This document shows, in pieces, positions 21,723 to 33,049 of a stretch of 64,000 bases of DNA. Within the stretch, counting starts at the first letter, position 1. The number at the start of each line of letters is the position of its first letter. The position numbers and the translations under genes are program-made. The stretch is from NCBI GenBank assembly GCA_015680685.1, contig MNCI01023453.1:357304-421303 (forward strand), in the 5' to 3' direction. This stretch comes from Gnetum montanum (lineage: Eukaryota; Streptophyta; Gnetopsida; Gnetales; Gnetaceae). The notes beneath the pieces were generated by a model, which was not told the DNA's origin, ran no database searches, and worked only from the letters and a program-made list of their open reading frames with translations.

Positions 21723-23983
21723 TATAATAAATAATCTTTTGTACATAATTAATTTCACTAGAATGCATAATAATTTCTCACTTAAGAGAATCAAGTTCCA
21801 CCTCAATAATATATTAAATTCTATAAAAACCGCTAGTTGTAGCTAGGGTTTTAAAATGCTTGATTAGTCTAATTTGAGAGATAATATCTTTTTCAACTTT
21901 TTCAAAAATCAATAGGGGATTTAGCAATTTGACAACATAAGGAAACTATAAAAATTCAAGATATGTTGGATAAAATGTATTAAACCACTTTTGAATAATT
22001 AATAAAGCATGAAAATGATTGGAAAAACCAATATCGAGGGCGTTAGAAACCATGGACAAATCAAAAAATTCTACCAAAAAACGTGTTTGAAAAATAACAT
22101 GCATGAATAGAATATAATCCTTTAACTTTCCAAATGAGATATAAATAACCTAAAAAGCTTGAGGAATGAGGTATATCACCTAGAATTTACATAGAAACAC
22201 ATCGTCTAGAAACTTCTTAAGTAATAGGCTTATATAAATCATTAGGTAACTTGTAGAATAGCTAAGAATTAATCGATTTGTGTAAAGGATCACCTACTAA
22301 ATCTCGTAGCATTGCATGTAATTCCAAATAGATTTACTACAAAAATATTAAATCTACTAAAAAATAGATTCACTAAAGAAATATTAGATTTATAGAAAAA
22401 ACATAATATCTATTGAAAAACATCAAATCTCCAAGTACTTTAAATAATCTATTGAAAAAGTTTTAGAGAGACTATAAATTGGGCATAAATGCAAAAAATA
22501 TTTAATTTAACTAGGAAAATATTAAATGTGGTAGACATGAGGAAATAGAATATCAACATGCAACAATTTTAGTATTCATGAAAGCACTAATTAGTAGAGT
22601 AAGAATGGGGTCACACCATCTCTAAGTTAAAAATGGAAGATAGAACAATGAGTAACATGAAGATAGAATATAATGATTATGTTTAGCAAGTAGTAGAAGA
22701 TGAGTAACATCTATTATTAGAATGTTGCAAAAAAAATTACTTCATAAGAAAATAGAAAATCTCTAGTAATCTTTTATATGAACTATTCAAGCTACTAGTG
22801 TTCATTCTAGGAAATTATATAGAAGACATGTTCAAGTTACATGAATATTGAATGCATCTATTATACTCAAGATTTATTGTTATTGATGTATTTTGCACAA
22901 GTTGACTTTTTTGATGGACCCTTTAGATCTACATAAATATATTAAGGTATTAGCTTGAACAATGAGGTATTAGCCTAGTGATAGAAGTCTTAATTAAAAA
23001 GCTTCAAGTCATGGATATGGTGGATAATGTTGAGTTATAAAGTTCAAATTAGACTATGTATCTTAGTGTGTACCTATATTACAATTATTTTAATTTCAAC
23101 ACCTTCTCCCCTCTCTTCATTCTTCCCCAACTAAAAATAATATATTAGTAACAATATCATATTTAATCAATAAAATATCATTAAAAACAAATATAAACTC
23201 ATAAAATCATTTCTACTTAAGTTTTTTTTTGTGATTTTCCTTTATGAAGAGCTAGATTTTTATTTATTTGCAATTTTTTTTTCAAATCATCTTTGATCAT
23301 GTGGCTACTGTACATTACATTTGGGGAATGCGCTAGCATCTACAAAATCCAAAAAGGAAACTCATTCATAATATTTGGTAAGGCTTTGTAGCTTGTTTTC
23401 AACCTAATGCTAACCCTCCTCCTTTTGTATTTGGGACTTGGACTAGCATTGGTAGAGCTAAATATAAATTCGTAAAATAAATAATAATAATATTTTCTTG
23501 ACCTTAATAATAATTTGAAGGATCATAATAATGAAATATTAACTAATGATAGGTAGGTTAAGTGGTTAACTTATTTTTTTGTTATGTAGGAGGTTGTTAG
23601 TTCAAATTACATTTTAGGCATCTTTATATTCATTTATAATTTTTATATAGTATCATGTTGGCTATATATCTTATCATGCATTTATAGTAATTATTTTGGA
23701 TTTTTACATCCCCTTCACCCTTCCTTATTAATGAGATATTAGCTTATTTGTAAAAGCTTTGGTTTGGAAACCTTAAATCACATGTTTAATTCTAGTAGAT
23801 AATATTGAGTTATGAATTTAAAAAATTCTATAATAACGAATTTTGAAATTACCTTATATGGACATAAAATGTAATATAATTAGAAGGCTCAAGCAATAAG
23901 ACCTAGGTTTGAGCCTAGGTGTAGCTACTTAGTAAAACGTTAGGCTTTCACTCATTTATTAGTTCTCTTGGGATCTAGCTTGG
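21723..23983. other. AT-rich region without recognised genes
   Basis: About 2.3 kb, with no open frame above about 60 codons and no domain I recognise. Between 22960 and 23990 are a few short blocks with tRNA-promoter-like text (see 23540-23620). Similar wording at about 22963-23040 and 23730-23815 (aatgagRtattagc...gataat-ttgagttat) suggests dispersed short repeats. Confidence 0.4.
23540..23620 (+). repeat. possible tRNA-derived SINE head
   Basis: ggttaagtggttaac resembles a polymerase III A box and gttagttcaaattac a B box, about 35 bp apart. Related text appears near 22970, 23735 and 23890. No tail or target duplication was confirmed, so this is a weak call. Confidence 0.25.
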
Positions 23984-24194
23984 TAGGATGGACATTGAGC
24001 CTTAGGGTAATGATCCTATATAGATATAATATATCCAAGGTATCGACATGTTTAATATAATACTCAGTAGGATGGACATTGAACCTTAGGGTAATGGCCC
24101 TATATAGATATAATGTCATTAAGGCATTGACATATTTAATATAAGACTAGGTAGGATGTATATTAAGCTAGCATTGACATGTTTAATATAACAC
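23984..24194. repeat. 84-bp tandem repeat (two full units and partial ones)
   Basis: Units start at 23984 and 24068 with taggatggacattg, and a shortened third starts at 24152. The terminal piece, caacatgtttaatgtaac or similar, recurs at about 24260-24278, directly against the LTR array. The array therefore inserted in or beside this repeat. Confidence 0.75.
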
Positions 24195-24273
24195 ATACAC
24201 ATGCATGCACACACACATATACATGCATATGCTTGCACATACATACACAAAGTTGGGTATCAACATGTTTAAT

Positions 24274-24278
24274 GTAAC
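24274..24278. repeat. target duplication GTAAC (left of array)
   Basis: GTAAC precedes TGTTGGC at 24279. The matching position after the array's other end, 47553-47557, reads GCAAC, one base different. The pair supports a single insertion spanning 24279-47552. Confidence 0.65.
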
Positions 24279-26353
24279 TGTTGGCGACTTTTTGGTACGC
24301 GACCACCTACGAGTGTCCTTGAACAGGATTTAGGTGCTTGCTGGTATTTGAGAACACCAAGGCCCATATACCTCCAAATAGACTTAGTAGTTAATGTGAG
24401 TATGAGTGTGTGCTGTTGTGAAAAATGAAACGATTGGGTTGTGTGTAAAACTATAAATGAGTTATCTTAAAGAGATTCAGCCAACTTTGCAAAGTATTAT
24501 GAGTTTTTGAGAGTTCTTATTTTGTTCAATTGCCTAGTCTATGAAGTCCTTATAATACCTAATTGTAACAAATAAAGTTTTGCAAAAAAATTTGAGCACA
24601 ACTTTGCGAATCTACTTCTAATTTTCCCTAGAGAAAGAGATAGTTCCACAAGAAAATTAGAATTAGAGCAAGATTCAATGGAAATAGAAAGAGAGAAAAA
24701 GAAGGCAGATTTGTGTAAAGATCTCAAATGTTTAATTAAGATAAAATGATACGAGTAAACACTTCGCAATAAATCTATCCCAAATTCAATAACTACGAAT
24801 TGTTCAAACTTCCAAGGCTCAAATAAGAAATTTCTTCAAGACAATCCTACTATGCTACCCAAAACAAATTGTTGCGTAAACTATCATGTACCAGACTCTA
24901 TTTTGGCTAGATAATGGATGTCAAAAATTGCATTCAACAGAACCTTCAAAAGACTTGACAATTTATGATTGAAATACAACAGAGATTCACTTTAAAGATA
25001 AAAGAAGCTATTCTGGTGCTATCAAAATACCAAAGATTTTCTGAACCCTCTTGACTATTGAATCGTTCGATGGCTTGACTACATGCAGAGGCTCTCTTAC
25101 AACAATCTCAATAGTAGTTCTTATACATTGCACAATAATAAAATTCACTACTGAAATGCTCTTAAGAATTTCAAAAAACAAGCTCTTTTATGGAAAAATT
25201 TTAATAGAAATTTCCTATCATGCAACAAGAACAATAAGAGCAATCTAAAAATCCCAAAATTTCTTGCCAAGCATGATACTATCTAAACCACTAGCTAAAC
25301 AATTTAAACAAAATAAAAAATAAACATAACTCACATGACTATGACAAAGATGCTAAAGTATTGTCTTTAACAAGTCATCTTACAAGAAATATTTCACAAT
25401 GTCTTCTTTACAAATGCTCTTCCCCCCTTAGACATCAAGTCCCAAAGTGAGATCCCCATTTTTCCTTCCTACCCTTGAAGCCCTTTCATAGGGTCTCATA
25501 GGTAGTTAGGTAAGTTACAAACATTTTGGATGGTTATAACCACCATAGAGATAAAAAAGCTGCAGTTGACAAGTGTCCCATTTAGTTACCAAGTGGCCCA
25601 TTCAATTGCCAAGTGGTCACCATGGAGATTGAAAAGTTGTAGTTGACAAGTGGCCTTTGCAGTTGTTATAACCACAATTTCAATTGAGAGGCTACAACTG
25701 TCATGAAATTACAACATTCTAGTCGCTATATTCACCATAGGGTTAAATGTTTATAGGTGATGAATATCTTGTAGTTGCAACCACCATGATCATAATTGAC
25801 AAGTGTTCAATTCACATGGGACTTTGAACAGTTGTCCCATAACTTTATTTTCTTTTTTTAGAACATAAAATATTTTATTGTTATTTAAATCATAGTAATA
25901 GATATAGTAACCATGGAGTTGATGCATACATGGATGGGTTGATATATAAATATATATGTATGTGTGTAATATTTGTCCATCTTCCTTATGCTTGGGACCC
26001 ATGATTTTCTCCCTGCCTACAACCAACCTCTATCTGTCCAAATCACCTGCAAGTTGAAGGATTTGAACCTACAAAATGCATTAAAATGAAACACTATGCA
26101 ATAGCAGTTATATCCGATAACAATTCTAGCATAAACGATGGGACCCCTCGTATTGATTCAAAAACTTTGATGAAATAATTCCTACTAAAATCTCGGCTCA
26201 TGGAACTCTGCCATAACCTGGTGCCATTTTGATGTATCGTCACTTAAATTATTCTACCTTGTGCCGATCTCAGCTAGGACAATATATCAATTGCCACCAC
26301 AAAACAAGGCCCTGCCACTGCGTCTGGTAATGTTGCTGTGTGGTGTTTAGTTG

Positions 26354-26596
26354 CTACCACAATGTGCCATCTCTGAGAGTGCCCCAGTATACGGAAGCCA
26401 GGATGCTAGAACCCAGCAGCTTGTTGATGTTGAATCCTCCAGTGGCTTTGCTGATGTCTTTGTAAGAGAACCGATTTCCATAGTTCTTCTTCCAGTTGTC
26501 AAATTCACAATTTAACCCACCTCTATCCTCTGTTCCAACAAGCATTTTAAGGGAGCAACCAAAGTGAATACAAGGCCGGATTAAGCTTTCAAACAT
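26354..26596 (-). pseudogene. receptor-like kinase N-lobe fragment (in LTR1)
   Basis: 80 codons. After a short lead comes NRFSYKDISKATGGFNINK LLGSS...VYWGTLRDGT (residues about 40-80). This corresponds to the juxtamembrane segment and glycine-rich loop of LRR receptor kinases, which usually read (F/I)SYxELxxATxxF, LLGxGxFGxVYKG. The loop glycines are partly lost (GSSILAS) and the VAVK lysine block is absent. It lies downstream of the LRR piece in the same orientation, as in a real LRR kinase, but without the rest of the kinase. Confidence 0.75.
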
Positions 26597-27189
26597 AAAA
26601 TATCTTCTTCTTTATTGCATTCATCCACCCCTGATACAGGAATATTGGAGAGGTAATGCTCAAGCAAGATACGTGCATGTTTTAGATTTGTTGTCCAAAA
26701 TGTGAGACTAGTAGAGTAATCATAAATGAGGCAATCATAGACTAGTCCATGTTAGGGCCAAATTTATGTATGAAGTTAATAAGCCCATTGTAAGAAGAAT
26801 AAGCACACCAATTGCAAGGTCACAAATTTAACCACCTACTTCCCAAACTTCCTCTTTGAAGAAAAATCAAACCTTAGTTGCAACATCCCCTAAGTTTCCA
26901 GGCAGCTCTAGGATCCAGTCATGTTGGGGCTGAGGTTGAGGAGGGGGCTTTTATTTATTCTCCATATCCAACGCTATCGACCTAGATCAGGAAGCTTTTG
27001 GATAATTTCCTTACAGGATATGTGTGACCGTAGACAGTAGTATACAAATCTCTAGTAGCTAGGCTGGACCAATAACCCAAGTTGGGAGACATAATTAGGT
27101 GGGATGCTACTGGATTGAACAACATAAGGCAGTGTCTCAATCCACATGCATTTCTCAATTTTTAAGGATTTATTTTCTTGCAATTGTCA

Positions 27190-27900
27190 TCACTGTGTAT
27201 TTGTTGATAATAGGGTTTTTAGCATGGGTAGTGTTGATAGGTTGAATGGGAACACTTCTGGCAACATTCCCATTAGCTTGTTGGAGGATAGATCCAGAAC
27301 ATTTAAGCTAGAGAAATTTGAAAGAGAAGATAAAATAGAAATTTTGGCAGAGCCATCAATTACAAGAATATTGGACATTACGTTGAAAAAAATTAGTGGC
27401 AACGTTCCAAACTGCAGAGGAATGGCTCCCGTCAGCCGATTTTCATCAAATACAAATTTACAAAGATTACTGCAGTTCCCTAAAGATGGAGGAATGCTGC
27501 CCATTAGGTTTTTTCCCCACAAGTAGAGCACATATAGGTTTTCTAGTGTGCCCAGTTGAGAAGGAACATAGCCTGTAAAAGCATTTTGACACATGTCTAC
27601 ATAAACAAGTGCAGACATGTTACCAATTGATTTAGGGATATCACTAGCCAATTGAGGACTTTTGGAAACAAACAGAATTATAAGATTCTTTCGCTTGCAG
27701 ATTTCTTGTGGTAATGTGCTAGTTATGGGAATTTGAGAAATGTACAACTGTTGTTCCAGAGAAGAGAGGTTTCCTATGGAAGAGGGAATAGAATCGGTGA
27801 GGTTGTTTGTTTGGAGGGCAAGGAGCTATAGACTAGACATGTGGTGAATGTTGAGAGGAATTCTACTGTACCAGTAGGAAACCATTCAAAATTTTCTGCT
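27190..27900 (-). pseudogene. leucine-rich-repeat ectodomain fragment of a receptor kinase (in LTR1)
   Basis: Open from 27747 to 27190 (185 codons), with LRR text continuing upstream to about 27840-27900 across stops. At least six plant-type LRRs (LxxLxxLxLxxNxLxGxIPxxLGxL) are visible: IPKSIGNM, VPSQLGTLENL, LYLWGKNLMGSIPPSLGNC, ENRLTGAIPLQFG, LDLSSNKLMGMLPEVF. In a receptor kinase this part is extracellular. It has no intact signal peptide, transmembrane helix or kinase. Equivalent copies sit in the other two LTRs with about 10 percent protein divergence, so capture preceded amplification. Confidence 0.85.
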
Positions 27901-28013
27901 AGAATTCTTGCCACTTGTCCAACTATGAATAAGAGAGTACTAAAAACTACAAAAACATTTAATCAATTTTATCATGCCAACCTATTTCATGAAATGGCCA
28001 AAATGTGCCAACA

Positions 28014-28030
28014 TTTCTGTCCCCTTTAAA
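28014..28030 (-). promoter_or_regulatory. polypurine tract of copy B
   Basis: The minus strand reads TTTTAAAGGGGACAGAAA directly before TGTTGGC at 28013. It is the plus-strand primer site for the 3' LTR. Copy C has the same tract at about 38133-38150. Confidence 0.7.
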
Positions 28031-28253
28031 AGGCTTAAAGAAATTTATGCAAGCCAATTATAAAACTGAACTGTACTTGAAGCTTTTATTGAACTTTTTT
28101 ACAACTTAAAAGATAAATGTTTTTGGAGGAAAATTCTCATCAAACATAAGGTTTGGTGGTATAAAAACCTCATTCCTAAGAAAATAATAAACTATACATT
28201 ATCAAGTCCTTTATTCATGGACTATTCTTGAGATGGGAACAGAATTGTGAGGG

Positions 28254-28725
28254 TTACTCTGGTAGGAATCCTCGTATCTCTAACTTTCTCATAGGTAATT
28301 TCTGAAGTGATGAACGTTGTTCTGTTATTTTCTGGCTTACTGGAGCTTTGAACTTGATGTTCTTGAGCTTTTTCCTCAGCAATCTTCTCATCTTCTTTCT
28401 CAGATGAATTCTTCTAATCTTCCCAATTGGATCCTTCTTCTTTTTCTTGGGACACAAAGGCTTCTTCCCATGAATCTTCATTGATTGGTTGTTCTTCTTC
28501 CCTTTCCTCTTCTTGAGTGCAATTTTGATATTATCCTCAAATATTTTATTCTATCTCTAAACCTCTTGTGAGGAATTAGAATTCATCAGCCAACCAAGCC
28601 ATGAAAGGACACTCTTTAGGTGCTCCACATGCTCTAGCTTTCAAGTAATCCTTTAACACATGTTCTGGGCAACATCCCATCACATAAGGAATGTAAGGCT
28701 TTCTCATTGTTCTTCCAAAATCCAT
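28254..28725 (-). pseudogene. copy B version of the post-integrase ORF, with stops
   Basis: Starts MDFGRTMRKPYIPYVMGCC and ends LTILFPSQE, as in copy C (38844-38341), but carries several stop codons and a different residue at many sites. No function is recognised. Its presence in both copies shows it is an ancestral part of the element. Confidence 0.65.
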
Positions 28726-29263
28726 CTTCTCTTTCAAATTAGCTCTCTTCTTACTTTCTCTACTTAAGCTGAATTGGAAGATGAGGAAATATTAGGCAAC
28801 CCAATCCTCTTTTTATAGTATCTAGAAATTTAAAATTCCCTCAAGGAGTCTTCAACCAATTTTTCCTCGTTTTTCACATTCTAACCACTTCTCAGAATCT
28901 TCACTAAGTGGTTGATGAGTCACCTCTTCCACTTGTCACACTTGTAGGATTCCCACTTGTCTCACTTGTAGGAATTAAAATATTTACTAATTTAAATAAA
29001 TTTATCTTAAATATCTTTATTATTATAATATACTATCTACTTATCTAACTATATACCAATAGCAAAATTAAACATAATAATTAATACTATATTCCTAATA
29101 ATATTATATCTAATAGTATATACATATATTACTTTGTGTAAGGATATCTTCAACATGTATGAAATTTTCCAAAATAATGTTTTATATTCAAAACATTATA
29201 TGGAAATTGTAATTCCATGCCAATTGATAATTTGTAAGTATCCTCAGAAAATTGCTTTGTAAT
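28726..29263 (-). other. AT-rich spacer between integrase and the extra ORF (copy B)
   Basis: No coding sense. It includes a duplicated cacttgt-cacacttgtagga motif near 28930-28975 and a very AT-rich stretch to 29120. The same spacer occurs in copy C at 38845-39216, where it breaks at an N run. Confidence 0.5.
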
Positions 29264-30285
29264 TTAAAATGGACCAATCCATGTCAGTGTAAACTTATTA
29301 GGTTTCTTCATATTCCATAATAGGACAAGGTCTCCTCTCTTGAAAGTTCTTTTTAGAGCTTTCCTATCAAACCATCTTTTAACTTGAGAGGTATTCTGTA
29401 ACAGACTATCCCTTGCTTTATCTACTTCAGCTTCTCTTTTAATAAGCAAAGTCATGAAACTTCTATCTTTATCAGTTTTTTCACTATATCTTTGTACAAA
29501 TTCAGAAGCTCAGCTTACAATCTTATTTGTAATTCTTGCTGAAAAACCATAAACTAAGTTATACGATGATGTCCCAATATCTCTCTTAAATCTAATTTGA
29601 TCTAACCATAACACAGATTGTAGATAATTGATCCAATTTCCTGGATTCCCATCCATCGATTTCTTGATATAAGCGATAAGCTTTTTATTGGTGGATTCTG
29701 CTAGGCCATTTCCTTGAGGATAATAATTTGATGAGAAAAATAATAAAATAGATTTTTTGATGCCCATTTAATAAACTCTTTAGATTTGAAGGCGGGTCCA
29801 TTGTCTGACACTAACACTTCAGGTAGACCAAATCTACTTAGAATGTGGACTTCTTGAAACTTAATCACGTTTGATGCTGAACTTCCTGTTAGAGCCTTTG
29901 CTTCAGACCATTTAGTGAAATAATTAGTAGCTGTGAGAATAAACTTGTGTCTAGCTCCTAAAGGAGTAATTGTATCGATAAAATCCAAACCCCATTGCNC
30001 TAAAGGAGTAATTGTATCGATAAAATCCAAACCCCATTGCTAAAATAGTCTATCTGCAACTACTAGCTTTAAAGGGGCTATAACCTTTTTAATCTTGCAT
30101 CCATGAATTTGACATTTATAGCATTTTTGAATCTTTAAACTAATGTCGTGATACATGGAAGGCCAGTAATATCCATATCGAAGTATATGTTGCATAGTCG
30201 ACTTAGGGGATTCATAAAATAAATTCAAATGATCATGAAATTGTTCCAAAATGAAACTAATGCGATCATAATGAACACATTCCAA
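29264..30285 (-). pseudogene. integrase of copy B
   Basis: Minus-strand order is as follows. An N-terminal zinc-finger-like part lies at 30285-30040, with H residues in FHDHLNLF...TMQHILRYGYYWP and CYKCQ. The catalytic core has GLDFIDTITPL (first Asp), VLVSDNGPAF (second Asp) and YYPQGNGLAESTNK (Glu). The C-terminal GDLVLLWNMKKPNKFTLTWIGPF is chromodomain-free. A frameshift lies near 29760 and stops near 30040 and 29510. A 41-bp perfect duplication around N (29958-30040) is embedded in it and is artefactual. All three catalytic acids can still be read. The enzyme inserts element cDNA into the genome. Confidence 0.85.
29958..30040. repeat. 41-bp perfect duplication flanking a single N
   Basis: 29958-29998 and 30000-30040 are identical, separated only by N at 29999. 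This is the signature of two contigs placed side by side without merging their overlap. The duplication also repeats 14 integrase codons (around QWGLDFIDTITPL), supporting an artefact. Confidence 0.85.
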
Positions 30286-30312
30286 TAAAACCCCTCAAAA
30301 ATATTTTCTATA

Positions 30313-31002
30313 TCATATACCATCTTTAACAACGAATTTTCGTGTTCTTTTGAAGAAAGCTTTATTTTGACTTGTAGTTAAATTATTTGGAATTTTCGTT
30401 GTATTAAGAAATTTGAGAATTTCATCATACCAATTCTCTTCATGGGTGTCAAGTGTACATATTTCACTTTCTCTAGTCATTAACTTGGCTAATCCCATTC
30501 CCTTAATTGTTTTGCATATTTCCAATGAAAATCTGAAACTTTGCAACTTTATAAGCCATTTTCCTTTTTTTAATCCAATCTCATTTTGGGCTAGGAATCG
30601 CTTGACTGCAGGTTCAAATAGCATAATATGGACTAATGAACATTCCAAATAATATTTAAAATGCTGAAGTGCTTTAATGACTACAAAAGCTTGTTTCTGT
30701 AAGTCTGAACAATTTAATTCTAAACCTTTTAACTGATACCCAAAAAATCCAATTGGTTCATCTTGACCTTCATCATCTTTTTGTGTTAAAACAACAGCGA
30801 TAGAATCATTTAAAGCAAAAGAATATAACCAAAAATCTTCTTTAAGCCTAGGCTTCACCAAATATGGAGCCTCTTGTATAGAACTTTTAATTTCTGATAA
30901 AGCTCTCTCTGATTCTGGTGTTTTCTCTACTTGGACATCCTTTTTTAACATATGCATTAAAGGTTTGGTAATTTCAGTAAACCCGGGGATGAACTTTTTC
31001 AC
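30313..31002 (-). pseudogene. Ty3-type RNase H and connection region, copy B
   Basis: 229 codons open. Residues 1-50 are the RT thumb/connection (FIPGFTEITKPLMHMLKK). Residues about 55-125 are the RNase H: FWLYSFALNDSIAVVLTQ, EPIGFFGYQLKGLELNCSDLQKQAF. The usual first Asp (YTDAS) is replaced by YSFAL, and the Glu of LEK by Gln here (copy C keeps LEK). This fits the degenerate RNase H of Tat-like elements that also carry an archaeal-type RNase H. The rest is the tether leading to integrase. Confidence 0.8.
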
Positions 31003-31165
31003 AAAGTTTATCTTCCCAAAGAAAGATCTAAGAGATTTCTTACTTGTGGGATGTTCAATATTCTATACAGCTTGGATTCAGGAATTATCTATGGCAATTC
31101 CTTCTTGATATATCACATGGCCTAATAGCTTCTAGATTTAACCCCGAAGATATACTTCTTCAGAT

Positions 31166-32058
31166 TTAATGAAATACCAAACTCACGACATCTATTGAAA
31201 ACTTGCTGGAGATGATTAATATGATCTTCCTCTCTTTTTTTGAGAATATTGTAATATCATCCAAATAAACCACCACGAATTTTGTTAATAAATCCTTAAC
31301 AAAAGTAGCTCCAGCATTTGACAATCCAAATGGCATTCTTTGGTAAGCAAAAGTTCCCCATTTGGTGATAAATGTTGTTTTGTATCTATCATTCTTATCT
31401 ACCATGATTTGATTATAACCTAAGAAGCCATCTATGAAAGAATATACTTGACAACCTGAGACTTTAATTAGCATCTCACAAGTTCTTGGAAGTAGATACT
31501 AATACTTTTTTGAGGCATCATTCAGATTTCTAAAGTCTACACAAAGCCTTATATCACCATTTTTCTTTCTCAATGGAACAAGGTTAGCAAGCCATATTGA
31601 ATATTGTCATGGATATATGATTTGTGCTTAGAAAAAATTTTTGATTTCGGTTTCCATAGCTGATTCAAATGATGGATTAAATTTCCTTTTTTTTGCTTAA
31701 CTACTTTACAACCTTCTATTAAAGGAATTTTATGTGTCATCACATCTGGTCTAAAAGCTTTAAGATCATCATAAGACCAAGCAAAATTTTCCAAATTATT
31801 TCTTAGACATGTTAACAAGTTTTTTTTGAAACTCGAATATCTTCCCTTTGTAACATTCAACATCTTTGGTATCCTGTTTAATCCAAAATTCACTACCTCA
31901 AAAGCTTGACTATCCGGGTTTTGTATATCCTTTCTAGTAAGTAAATTTTTCTTGAACTTATGTTCCAAGTTAATCATCCTTTTTGGAATGAAATTAGCTT
32001 TGGAAGTTGATGATGTTTCATGTATCACTTGACCCTCAAATTCTTGTTTGTTTTTCAT
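31166..32058 (-). pseudogene. reverse transcriptase of copy B, frameshifted
   Basis: The upstream part (32058-31570) has LENFAWSYDDLKAFRPDVMTHK, the linker before RT in this family. RT proper (31560-31166) has SFIDGFLGYNQI, FITKWGTFAYQRMPFGLSNAGATF and VVYLDDITIF with the YLDD active site. Relative to copy C it lacks about 10 codons around FQRAMDLAFK, and it changes frame and has stops between 31570 and 31474. It copies RNA into cDNA in an intact element. Confidence 0.85.
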
Positions 32059-32286
32059 AAATCTTAGTACCTGATGATCATCTTCAAATACTTATAAATG
32101 TCTTATATTATATGGTACTAATGGCTGATGTTCTTCTTCAACCATTACATCTTTGTAACTTTCTATTATTTTCATATCCAATGCTGAAGCTGCCTTTTCC
32201 AAATCATTTGCTATAAGATTCTCTGTTCTGTTTATATGCTCGATTCGGCAATGTTGAAACTGCTCTAACATCTTACAAGCATGTTG

Positions 32287-32688
32287 CTAATAAGGTCTTA
32301 AGAATGAGTTTTTTACTACATAGTTACCCTTTACTTGTTCAAAAACTAATCTTGAGTCTCCTTTTATAGTGATTACTCTGATCCTTTTGTCTAGAGCTAT
32401 TCTTATACCAATACATAAAGCTTCAAACTCAGCTTTGTTATTAGTACAAGGGAAAGATAGATAAATTTCTTTGAGAATTTCAGGTGAATCATTCCTTAAT
32501 ATAACTATACCGACTCCTGCACCTTTTGAATTACATGAACCATCAAAGTATAACTCCCATTTATCCTCATTCTTTGAGTGTTCTTTTTCAAAACTATAAT
32601 TTTTTTGGAGTGTACAAATTTTTTTTTCAATACCTCCTTTTTCAACCATTTTACTTTTTCCATTTGAAGTAATATTATCAATCATCAA
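32287..32688 (-). pseudogene. archaeal-type RNase H (aRNH), copy B
   Basis: Contains KWELYFDGSCNSKGAGVGIV (first Asp), CTNNKAEFEALCIG (Glu) and TIKGDSRLVFEQVKGNY (second Asp), the full set of a type I RNase H resembling plant and archaeal forms. It lies between protease and RT, whereas in the Tat element at 61-64 kb of this window the same type lies between the Ty3 RNase H and integrase. It shares its frame with gag-protease upstream, separated by a single stop near 32708. Confidence 0.85.
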
Positions 32689-32709
32689 AGGTTCACTATA
32701 GATGTATAT

Positions 32710-33048
32710 CTAATTTGGTTCTCCTTTGCAAGGTAGCCACATGTGAGAATAATCTGTTGATATGTAACCTGAGAAATTCTTCCTCCAACTTATACTCAAT
32801 AAGAGACTATGTGAATCTGGTATATCTGCCACTTGAATAGTTACTTTACTTCTAATGTGGGGTTCAAAAGCAATTTCCAATAAAACATTTGATAATTGAC
32901 CCAGAATATTCACTCTACTTTTATCCACTTGAACAATCTTTTTATTTGATATTTCAGGAATCAAACCAAGTTTCTTACATATAGATAGTGGCATTATAGT
33001 AGACGTAGCTCCAGAATCAACCAAACAATTGTGTAAGTATTTATCCTT
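32710..33048 (-). pseudogene. retropepsin-like protease, copy B
   Basis: HNCLVDSGATSTIMPLSICKKLGL holds the D-S-G-A active site. It continues through VADIPDSHSLLLSISWRK to STDYSHMWLPCKGEPN, a tail typical of this gypsy group. The upstream junction at N (33049) joins it directly to the acidic gag tail, so the linker seen in copy C (42282-42650) is missing here. Confidence 0.8.
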
Positions 33049-33049
33049 N

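Larger units (their letters stand above)
24279..28013 (-). repeat. LTR1 (3' LTR of copy B), 3735 bp
   Basis: On the minus strand it starts at 28013 with TGTTGGCACATTTTGG and ends at 24279. The LRR-kinase cargo occupies roughly 27980-25900, followed by about 1.5 kb shared with the solo LTR at 12.2-13.65 kb. The TATA position is mutated here to TATGAAA (plus tttcata, 25494-25500). The cargo is on the same strand as the LTR promoter but upstream of it. Confidence 0.8.

Noticed and set aside
27146-27526. Plus-strand 126-codon frame conserved in length in all three array LTRs (also 37265-37645 and 46685-47065)
   Set aside because: It is exactly antisense to the LRR coding sequence, and its text (Arg/Leu/Ser-rich) is what reverse reading of LRR codons gives. 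Equal length follows from copy similarity.
27841-28029. Plus-strand 62-codon frame at the LTR tip, repeated at 37960 and 47380
   Set aside because: It crosses the LTR border and is antisense to the start of the LRR fragment. No motif.
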